Below, in pieces: positions 30,301-42,300 of a stretch of 64,000 nucleotides of DNA. The DNA comes from Allolobophora icterica (taxonomy: Eukaryota; Annelida; Clitellata; Crassiclitellata; Lumbricidae), in assembly GCA_963556255.1 (NCBI GenBank), contig OY744615.1, forward strand, positions 5,750,216-5,814,215. The letters run 5' to 3'. Position 1 is the first letter of the stretch. Every line of letters begins with the position of its first letter. Below the pieces are notes generated by a model. That model was not told the DNA's origin. It saw nothing but the letters and a program-made list of their open reading frames with translations, and searched no databases. The translations under genes were made by a program, and so were the position numbers.

Positions 30301-33300
30301 AGCGTTGAACTTTCAGATGAAGAATGTAACAGTGGTTACATGTATCCGATGGATGGTCTGCTCTATCTGGATGGACACCTCCAGATGCGTGTTGATGTCT
30401 GTCATGATAACATTCTCGTTCAGGTAGAGAGAGGGAGTTTGGATTCTCACTCCTGCTCATCGTTCTTTCATTCACACTGTTGCTAACAATAATCACCCAT
30501 AGTTATACCCAATAGAATCTCATCTGTTCTACATCTAAATTATTTTATTCTATTCTAACCTGTTCTATTCCATCGTAATCTGTTCTGGCGTAGTTTATTA
30601 TATTCTAATTTAATCTGATCTCATCAAATCTATTCTTGTCTATTCTTGTTGAGAGGATTACTGGACATGAGAAATGACCGAGGACAATTGAGATCATTTG
30701 TTTGTGCTGATCGCCACCAACTGGCTGCATCTCGTACTGATGATGATGATAGTGATTCTCATCTATCCTATGTTGTTGTAGACGAGTTACTTTGCTGTTT
30801 TTGATGAGCGAATGTTTTGTTTGTCTTGTGTAGCATTGTTACCTGTCTCTCCATTCTACCTACAAGCACAACATGCGAGTTGTCACAGTCAGGGAGCGAT
30901 TTCAATTCGTCAACCGAACACCATTCGATCTTCAGGTCTATGTCACTACGATCGAATCAGCCAAAGATCGAAAGGTATTGGTTGAAACTTTAAAACGATC
31001 CTTTGGTTTAGATTACAGATGGTTTTGTATCTTTCTCCTTAGGTCTTGGAACATCACTGCATTTAATAACCTGGTTTTGTATATAATCCCTTCAAAGACC
31101 TCCTCCCATTGGCGCTGGTGTGGCTTTCTTTTGATGGCATATAATTCACTGCTTCTGTTTCCTGTAGTTTTAAATTGTTCTTTAGGTTCCATAGGTATTT
31201 TTTATGTACTGAATTTTTCGGACTATATGTTGCTTTTTTCATTCATTCATTCATTCTATAAATTTATATAACGCCTCTTCAAGAGACCTACTCAGAGGCA
31301 CTCCCAGCCCAGCCACGGCTAAAGAGAGAGGACTTGAGGTGTCGTAAGAAAGCAGGTGAATTATTACAGGGGAATCAGCGTAAGGCGATTGAAAGACCAT
31401 TCTAGGTAGACGGGCCAACATTTGAGAAGGCTCGGCATTGTCTGACTGCAGAGCGGGTTCGAGGGACCAATAGCTCCCAGAGGGCTAAGTCAGAAATCGG
31501 GCGACAGAGTTCAGACAGGTAGGATGGGCGCTGCCGGAGAGACACCCGCCAAACTAGTGCTGCTATCCTGTAGGAGATGCGCTCAGAGGCAGGAAGCCAA
31601 TGCAAGACATCACGCATATAGGCAGAGACTAGCAGCAGAACGAAGGACCCGGTCAAGTCGCCCTATTAGGCCCTTGGAGTGACCAACAAAGACCGAGCAA
31701 CAGTGGTCGACTCTGCCAGTGACAAATGCATGGACTAAGATGACCGCAGCATCATGGGAGAAGGATCTCAATGCAACACACAACTGCTGGAGCTGAAAAT
31801 AACAGCTCTGTATGACCAAGTTAACATACATCGAGAGACTAAGCTCTCGATCCAGCATGACACCTAGGTCACAATCAGTAAGTGATATGGGGAAAGGTCT
31901 CAGTCAATAGGTGTAAGTCAATTCCTGCCAGCTGCCTACGACCACCAAGCCAAATGAATTGAGTTTTGGACGGGTTCAGAAGCAACCATTTTGAGGCCAT
32001 GCAAGCTGAGAGGGCATCAATGGCGCGGCACATCAACCCAACGGAAGCTACTGCTTCAGCTGCGCGGCAGTGGACATATGCTTGAACGTCGTCAGCATAA
32101 AGCTGGTGAAACAGCCCACATGACTGTAGCAAGGACTTGACATCAGAAGTAAACAAAACATAGAGTAGCAGGCCAAGGATGGACCACTGGTGTGCACCAA
32201 GAAGGCGGGGACCCAGCAGGACCTGGAGGAACTAGCAATAACACAGTTAGTGCAACCAGTAAGATAAGATTCTTAGATTTATATAGCACCTCTTCAAAAG
32301 AACTACTCAGAGGCGCGCCCGACTCCAGCATGGCCAAAACGAACAGTTTTCACACGGTCATAGATGGTGTCAGAGGAAGACCTAGGATGTAAGCACAGGT
32401 CAGGAGGAAGGCCATTCTATATGGTCTGGCCGCCCACTGAGAAGGCGCGGGTTTGCATGGGCAAACAGGATGGAGAGCACCCCCTCCCCACCAAGCAGAA
32501 GACTTAGTCTGAGAAACCGACACGCCTTTTTGTATAAGGCGCAGTGACGCAAAAATGACAAAAAATTTTTTAAATCAATACTGGTACAGCGCACCCAATC
32601 ACAGATACTCAAAGACATTTAAGCGCATGTGCTGTCAGCAGCACGTGCGTATATATATGGTCATTGTTAGCAAATATTTGCTAAAAAATAACCGTTTTGT
32701 TAAAACTGAATTTTATGCACTTTTGAAATAGAAATTTTTCAACATTTGGTGTTTGTTGTGATTTTATGGTAGTTTTAGTTATTTGGAAATTAAAGATTAA
32801 GACCTTTGCTTTCTGTTATGATTTTTTTTTTAATGATTAGTGCTTGGTTCTATGTGTGATGTAGCTGAAATGATCCAAGGATAATATATTGTCAGGTAGA
32901 GCTGCAGTTAGATATTAAACACAGTTAGTACAGCACCTTTATATAAGACATCAACCGTGACTTTGTTGGAAAAACCACGACGTATTGTCTGAAAAATATG
33001 GTACATAGTTTCTATATCTAGCCATTATTTTATTAAGTTTCGTGAACTTCTGAAAGACTTTGAGAGATGGCTACCTTTTAGATCTAAAGAGATTCAACTT
33101 AAGTGTGACTTTTTATTGAATGTATCTGGTCTTGTTTAGAGCACATTTTAAGAACCTCTGAAAAGCCGAATGTGTTACCAATTCTAGGTGTGTGTTCCGG
33201 ACGATCCACATGCGTCGCTTGTCGTTCGAGGAAAGAAGGAACCAGTGGATCAGGTGGAATCAACTCAATCCCTTCTCCTCTGGAATGTTCTTCAGGCCAG

Positions 33301-36300
33301 CGAATCTCGCAACAACCTAAACACCAATTACTTGCCCCATGTTCGTTTCAGATACCTCGATTCAAAATTAAGTTCCAGTGGAACCGGAGATTCTTCCAGT
33401 TTGCCTTGGTGCTATCCGGTTCGGCTGAGTTTTGCTGCCTCTTCCACAGGAGTACGTCATTCCATTGCTCTTCCATTTTTCGATGGAGCTTACCTGACGA
33501 CGAGGACTTGCGTTCTGACTGCGGTTGTTCTCTCAGAGATCGTTTATCTCGTTCTTGAAGAAGAATTTTATCCGAGTATTGAGTTGGTCAACAACTGCGA
33601 CGTTACGATTTACTTTGGTCAGACAGTTCCAACAGCAGCTGTGGTGCATGGTGGGTCATGTAGTGCGGTTTTTAATCTTTTGGATTTGGGGGATTCTCAG
33701 TCTATCATACTTCTATATCAGCCCTCAAGGGTTAGGTGGCTTCACAGTGGATGAACTGGGACACAACAACTGATTTGGAAGCAGTGACCAATTGGTTAGA
33801 GCACTCACCTTGTAATGCTGAGAGTTTGGGTTCGAACTTTCTCCTGTGAAATGGTTACTGTGTAGTGACCTTGAGCAAGTCATTCACTCACAATTGCTCA
33901 ATGCCTTTGATTGATGCTTGGCCATTAGATAGTGATGCATAATAAATGTGTAGTAATAGTAATAATTATAGAAGAAATTGTGAGAAAATATTCTGACATA
34001 CTCATTTTTATACAAAATTTTTATAAGCAGTCATTGTATAAGAATTTTTGTTTCCTGAATGCTTTTAATTCACTCCTGCTGGAAACCCAAACTGTTCCAG
34101 TCAATGCACATTCTCATCTACTTGTAATAGTAATTAGTTACTTCTATATCTATCTATCTATCTATAATGAACTATAGTGCCGGCGTCTAATGCAGAAGGC
34201 ATCAACCGATGGCTCACCAAAACCATCCCATCATCAGGTCGATATCCAGAAGATCGGTAATCTTAAGACGCTAATTTTAAGATGCTTATCTTAAAATCAG
34301 TAATCTTAAGGCTCTAATCTTGAGACGAACCTTTAGAGGTCTGTTAGACCAGTGCTTCCCAAACTTTTCAGTTGGACGGACCGGCAAGCATTTTCTTTCA
34401 GTGTGACGGACCGGCATGAATTTTCCTATTGCAGCACGATCAGTCCCCAATTCATTAATTATTTTTCTTTTCGATCACCTTAAATATGTATTAATTATAA
34501 GATTTAAGAAATGAGAATGTAAAACAAATCTTGGAATTTGATACAAAATTGTATAGTTACATTGGAAGGAGCGGAATTTGTTGGGAAAGCACCACAAATT
34601 TAACTACAGTTCTAATAATAAAACAAGTTTTAAACAAGTTAATGTTATTTGAAATAAAATCATAGTCACTAATAGTGACTAAAAGTGACTAACTAATACG
34701 AACGATGACCACTATAAATTGGATCAAAAAAGTTAAATTCTTTTTTAATAGTAGAGCAGGTAGCCTACGTATATAATTTTTTCAGTACTAAATAATTACC
34801 AACTGAATACTTTGTATTGATCTGATATGAATAAAAAATTAGGATTTTTTTAAATTTGATAAATATGCATGCTAGTGCTGTTTATTAATATATTTATTAT
34901 TTTTAATTGCTATAATTTTCAAATTTATAATATATTATTATACTTACCATATCGAATCTAAAAGCACACGTGTTTATTTTTATTGACGGAAGCAGTGACC
35001 AGGTTATTAAAGACGAAAGAGATATGTCACATCCGGTTTCCAATTGCCGATCAAAAACCGCAAATATTACGATCAGAATTTGTAGTAAAGGCGAACAACA
35101 ACTTTAGCATTTTGACCTGTCAGCAATTCGTCGAATAACTATTTCTTTGTTAGTTTTCGTTTACATTAGGTGAAATACATTTACTCCCAGAACAAATCTT
35201 TTTAATTTATATGAAAAATATGGTTTTGATTGCGAGACAATCGTGTTTTTTGAAGATAGTTCGATTTCTAGACTCATTCGAGAAAATGTCTATCGTCTTT
35301 TTTGTCCAGTTTCTTGACTCAATTTGCGGACCGGCAACTGAGGGCTTGCGGATCGCACCGGTCCGCGTACCACAGTTTGGGAAGCACTGTGTTAGACATC
35401 CTTGTTCCTGAACCTTTGAAAGTAAGTAAGTAAGTAAGTATATTCTTTATTAAACCAGCTGCCAAACAGCACTGTGGTAAACAACGTCTGTTAAATAGAT
35501 CTAAAGTTAATAAACAAACATACATCGGTATATATATACATAACATTAACCATAATATTTATGTATATATGTATATGTTACTATATAGCATAGGTCCAGT
35601 TGGTTAGTAAGTATACAGCATTCTGACAATAAAGGTTTTTCTCATGCTGTTGTCAGCTTGCGGTAAAGCCCTGTCATGGGATCTAGGCCTTAAACCATAA
35701 ACCGTCGGCTTAACAGGTGGAAGCAGCTTGTGCAAGACATGACCTGGATTGCAAAGGACTGCCGAAAACAGGGCAACATCAGCATGGCGGCAAAGTTGTT
35801 CAATTGTTGGATTATTAGATGGGAGGTATCGCTGGCGGGTCAGTCTATCCATAACGGACTGGAGCCTTCTCCTTTTTTTGCTGAATAGTGTATACCCACC
35901 ATGCCGGTGCAGCGTATAAATTCTTAAATGAGACAAATATTCACGTAAACGTTTTAATTTTTAATTTCAGGTGCCCTGGTTCAGGAGCAGTTGGGAGTGA
36001 TATCGAATCTGCCTTTCGTTCGTCCTCATTCTTCCTGTCACTACACGCTGCCAATCGCCGATTCCCTCTTTCCTGACATTCACGAGAATCTCCAATCCAC
36101 AAAGCTACACATCGGTGCCTTGAACAGCAGACAGGAATTGATATGGAGCCAGGCACTGGACATACACACAGCTCAGAGCATCTTTGTTGTCATCTCAAAA
36201 GTGTCCGATCTTAAGGTAGACATCAAACGTCTTGGCCACACAATTCGTGTCCAACTGAATCCTGTGAGTCGAGCCGAAGTCTCGGCCAAAGAGATTCGCA

Positions 36301-39300
36301 GTCGCATCAAAGGAAAGTCTGTAGTCACAGTCGAAGAAGTCGGGAAACCACACAGAAAGAAGTCTGTGTCAAGGACGGTTTCCGAGTTGGCCGTTGATAT
36401 GAAAGACTCGCGTGAAATGTTGACGGACATGAGGCAGGACAGTGTTGTAAGTGAACCTGCAAGAGAGGAGAACACATCACATCCACTGCAGATTGAAGTG
36501 AGTTGCTTCTGCCGTGAAGTTAGCGTCGTGCTCTTCGAGGAGTTGCTGAGCGCTGAACTGGCTCCATTCCTTTGCGTAACTCTGGACGAGGTTGGAATAT
36601 TGATTCAGCCAAAGGTTGACATCACTCAGGCGACTGGGGTCAGTGGGATGCTCGAACTGTTTGTCTGTGTTTACGATCTGCAGGTCGACAACTCATCGTT
36701 TGCTACTGGCAACTATGACTTTCCTGTTCTTCTTAAGAGATCAGATTCACCGAAATCCAGCTCCGAAGAACGTTCCATGCAGACTTTAAGAGAACGCATC
36801 AAGCTCCTACATGGCAGAGCAATGATTTCCCTATCGGCCGAACTTTACCACGACAAATCCTTCAACACCACATCTCTGCAGACGTTAAAACTCGCTGTCG
36901 AACCACTGTTGTTATTCGTCGAAGACACTTACTGCTGGAATCTGCTGAAGATTGTCGATAAACTCGTTCCATTTTCATTCTACTCAGACCCTTGTAACAA
37001 GACGTCTTCGCAGAAGCTGCCTTTCAGCGTTAGAATCATATCTGGGTCTCTGGCCTCGCCGCTGCGTCTTCGCCAACTGTGCATCGATCCGATCGGTGTC
37101 CAGTTGAGCGTTCACGCTTCGCTCAAACTGTTCATCTCGTCCGAGCGAGCGCCATTGAGTTTCAGTCGATTTGAGAGGAAAGATGTCTGCACGAATTCGC
37201 AGCAGCTGCTCCGAGCGCTTGCGATGCATTATGCAGTGAGTGCCATCTACCGAGCAGGTCAGTCAGTCCGTTCCTCCATGTAATTACACAGAAAGCGTTT
37301 TCAGTATTTTAATTTATAGAATGTCTTTCTTAAGGCTTTGCCTTGTTATGTCTGAGTTGCTGTTTGATTTTGTGTGTTACAGTGCTTTTAACATTCTAAT
37401 GCGGATGATGGTGGTCAGGGTGGTGGTTGTTGTGGCCATGGTGGTTGTGGTCATGATGATCATGTATACATGCACACATACATACTTACATGTATGCATC
37501 TAACCCCATGCGTGTATGTATGTATGCATTGCGTGCGTGGGGTTAGATGCATGCATGCATACATACAGACATACCTAATAATAATAATATTAATTCAAAC
37601 TGACAAGTACGCGGTAAGATTACATTGAAACACGAAAGTACAATCAAGATCTTAATTAAACACACGTTTTGGATTCCATGCAAGGCATCCACTCTAGAGG
37701 GGGTTACGGGCATCGACCGCGTTTTAATGCTCTCCTGGCCATGAGTGTTACCATTACTCTATCCCCCTCCCCGTGTACGTACATACATACTTACAGGTCG
37801 CAAATATATTCAACTATTGTCAGCGCTCGTGAATAAGCTGGTGCTTTGCGCTTAGGTTTAGAATAGCGCTTTAGAAATTTGGAGTTTACGATAATGGTTG
37901 TCCTTAATTATTACTAAATCACTGGCTTGTGTGATCCAGTAATGCTGTATGATGCCACACGAAAGGTGAGAACTGTTGAAAACATTTTCTAATGACCTGT
38001 GATATCATAAGATTCCTAAAACTGCTGGATTACTTGATAAGAATTATTGATAGTGACTTTCTCGGTTATTAGTATGGTAATTGTATTGTAATTAGTAACT
38101 TATATTGTGCGGATGGCACACCAAAACCAAGCCATAATTAGGTCAATTCCGTAAGACTGTTATAAGTATGGTAAGGTTGACGTAAACGGCTCTTGGCAGC
38201 CACATGATCTGATCTATTCCTATTCAGCATAATCTGACTTCTATGAAATGACGGTGCTATGGAAGTCATTAGATTGGAAAAGTAACATTGGTGTCAGTAT
38301 GTCAAGTGAAAATCTGAGAAGGTCAACTCCCCAACAACTGGCGATAAAACCATGCACAGAATATTTTAATTGGCTTGGCCTTTTACTCCTTGGTGTTTGG
38401 ATAATCTGAGCCTGACTCTAGGTCGGTGCTTCTCAAACTGTGGTCCACGGCCTGGTACCGGTCTGCGAGTGATTGATTACAGAACCACAGAATGATAACC
38501 GGAATCACAATTTTGATTGTGTTCACTGTTTGTATTAAAATGTTTAAATGTGTACAGTGAAAAACATGAAAACAAGAACATGACATAGCGTTCATGCATG
38601 ATAAAGAGCTTGAAATGTGCAGCAGTAACAAAGACAGTAACAGACAGTGACAATATTATGGAATCTAAATTTTATAATAACTTGTGATATATGTATGCTG
38701 ATGTTGAGAAGCACCGGTCTGCAGCAGCAGAAATTTTGAGAAGCACTGTTCTAGATCAGTCCAGTCTGATGGTTTTATCATGTAAAATGATTGTAAGAGT
38801 GATTGATGGCATGAGTAATTGATTGTGAGAGTGATTGATTACAAGAGTGATTGATTGCGAGAGTGATTGCGAGAGTGATTGATTGCGAGAGTGAATGGTT
38901 GCGGGGAGAGTGATTGATTATGGGAGAGTGATTGATTGTGAGAGTGATTGTGTTGATTGTAGCGCTGGTGTTTGGTTCGTTGGGGATCCTTGGCAATCCG
39001 ACGGGTCTGGTCCGGAGCATAGGGAATGGAATGGCCGACCTGATTCGTCTTCCTTATGATGGTCTGACGAAAGGACCCGGTCCTTGCATCAGTGGATTCA
39101 GTGGAGGAATGAAATCTGTCGCTCGACATTTCTCCGCAGGTCAGACGAACAATCCGACCTAACCTATTTAATCTAATTTAACCTGAATAATTCCTAACGT
39201 ATTTAATCTAATCTAACTTGAATTGACCTAACCTATTTAATGTAATCTAACCTGAACTGATCTAACCTATTTAATTTAATGTAACCTGAATTGACAACCT

Positions 39301-42300
39301 ATTTAATCTAATCTGGCATGATTTAATTTAATATAACCTGAACTAACCTATTTAATTTAATATAACCTGAACTGACCTAATTTATTTAATTTAAATCTAG
39401 CCTGAATTGACTTAGCCTATTTAATCTACTCTGATTGGGTGCGCGGTATTCTAGTGGCCAGTGTGTTGGACCGTTGTTTGAGAGGTAGAGGATCTAATTC
39501 TCCACCAGTCAGGAAAGAGAATTAGTCTCTACCAGTGATGGGCAATAGTTAACTAAAAAGTTGCTAACTTTTAGTTTAACTAAGTTTTTTTAGTTAGGGA
39601 TGAAGTTTAACTATAAAAAAATAGTTTAGTTAAAACCATAGTTTAACTAAAAAAGAGCAACTAGCCAAACTGTGTCTAATAGACGTCTTTTGAGTCTGAC
39701 ATTTGCTCTATAATTATAATCAGAAGTGGAAGAGCAGACCCTTCATCTGGCCTGACTGACAACTCCATACATGTATATGAAGTGTTGGCGATTCATATTT
39801 CTTAGCCTCGGCATATGAGGATGGATGGCCGGTCCTCTCCCTCACCATCTCATCTTCCCACTGACAGTATGTGGTCAGTGTACTTATTATAGCTGAGTTG
39901 GGTAGGGGGCACAAGTGGAGCAGAAATCTCGAAACATATTTGAACCCCTGACTTCTAAGTTCAGTCCAACATGCTAACAACTAGACTATTATCATGCAAG
40001 ATTTAATTATGTTAAATTATTTAATTATTAATGTTGTCAAGGATTGAATTTCTCTAGAAGGTCGGTGTTCAATATGATGACTGTGGGTCTGTGTTTGTTG
40101 GGTTTCATTAATCCCCTCTGATTTGTTTTGCTGTTTGGGTGGCGCTATATAAATGTTCGATTGCGATTCCAGGGACCCTGACGTCGATCACGAACTTTGC
40201 TTCGAGCATTTCAAGGAACATGGAACGACTGTCAATGGACGACGAACACATCCAGAGGAACGAACAGACCCGACGACGCAGACCATCCGGTCTCTCAGAG
40301 GGTCTCTTCAATGGTCTCAGCGGATTCGGTCTCAGCCTTCTAGGTATGAAACACGCTTACCTACCTCTGTCTGTCTGCTTGTCTCTGTATGTCTATTTGT
40401 CTCTGTCTCTGTCTGTCTATCTCTGTCTGTCTGTATGTTTTTTTCTCTCTCTTTCTCTGTCTCTGTCTCTCTGTCTTCCACCAAAACTGAGATACAGAAA
40501 CATTGCTGTGAACAGATTTTGCCAAACAAGATTTGACACATCTGTTTCTGACGAATGTTTCTGTTCATGCGTCTTATGTCTTGTTTTTAATCGGCCTCTG
40601 TTTCTTGTTTCTGTGACCAGGAGCAATCGCTGGTGTCGCTGATCAGCCTCTGCAGACGTTCACTCGAAGTGACAGAGCGTCTTCGTCGACGTCTGATAAG
40701 GCGAAGGGAGTGGTGTCTGGATTTGGAAAGGGTCTGATCGGAATGGTAACAAAGCCTTTGGGAGGAGCAGCGGAGTTCGTTTCCCAGACGAGTCTTGGTC
40801 TCCTCCAGGGCATCGGACTCGTCGATGCCTGTCAGCCAAGACACGACGAATCCCAGATGACGGTTGTTATGGGGCTGAAGGTCGGATCTGCCAAGTATCA
40901 CGAGTATGTCATCAGCTGCCTACATCTTCCATATAAGTGGAAAGAACAGTTCCTTTCACAACTCTTTTAACTGTCCAATTCGCGCTATTAGTATAGCGTG
41001 GATGAGCAGCCATTTACTTTTCAGTACTGCCTCTTATGAAGTCTGAAACTGATAAGCTTTTCATGGCAGGGTTGTTCCCTGCTATTAGTTATATCTATGT
41101 GAGTCTCTCACACACGTCTCTACTTACAAATCTAGATAATGATGTGCTTATGTGTCCAATTGGACATGCTGGTAGGGAATTATTGTGATGAATTGGACTG
41201 TAACTGAGTGTAATGTGAATTATGGTAAGGTAAATGCTTTAATTTATGCCTGATGTAATTCCTAATGTGGGAATTTAAATAAACTTCCTTAAAAATGGAA
41301 ATTCTTTTTTGTGTTGATAGGAAGGTGCTGCGTCTTTCGTCTTCCGATGAGATCTTGTTCTACGTTCGTGGCTGTCACATGACCAGCCGGACGACCACGT
41401 GTGTCTGTGCATTGGTGCTGACATCAGGCTGTTTCTACGTCATCAGCGAAGAAATGGAGGAATTGCTCTGCACGTTTCCCGTTTCAGAGATCAGCCTCCG
41501 AAGACGTGAGACGTCGGACGAAGGTGCCTTACGACTGATTCTCCAGTCGGGAGAAGAACTAAACGTAGGTTCAGCACAATAGTCTAGTTGCTAGAAGTTG
41601 GCGGTCCAAATCCTTACCAGGGCAGATTAATTTGTGTCAAGGTTTCTATTCCACCTGCACCCCTAACCAACTCAGCTGTAATGAGTACACAGACCGTACA
41701 CTGTTGGTGGGAAAACAAGATGGTGAGAGAGAGGACTGGTCACCTATCCTCATTTGCCAAGGCTAAGAAAAATGAAGTCGCTATCCCTTGGTACCTGTGG
41801 CTGCCTCTCGGGGTTGACTTGAGGGACTGCTGTGTCTTCAATCAATCATATCGAACCAAATCAATCAATCATTCAATCAGTTTAAGAACATTAGATTGTC
41901 ATCAACAGAAATTCCTTGATACATGTAATTCTGTTATGTTCTCTGTGGACTGATCCTGCAACAGCTTCTTTTTAATGTGCCACTGGTTGATGTCTTCATC
42001 ATTAGTCACCGGTGCTATAGATGTTACTAATTAACATTTAATTATAAGTTATTTATACATTTTCTTGTAGCCAGTGTGCATTTCAGGTTCGCTCATTATT
42101 ATTTGTCTTGGATTTCATGGATAGTAAATCACCATTTTGAAGTGATCGACCTCCTTTGCAGACTGTCCATAACATTGATCTTTCTATCCCAGTGCTGCTC
42201 TGAACTATTCCTTAAAAGGCTCCATATAAAAATATGTTATGTTTATCAGGAGTCAAACCGTCAGACGAACAGTTCCCGGTTGGCGGCTTTCATCGACGAC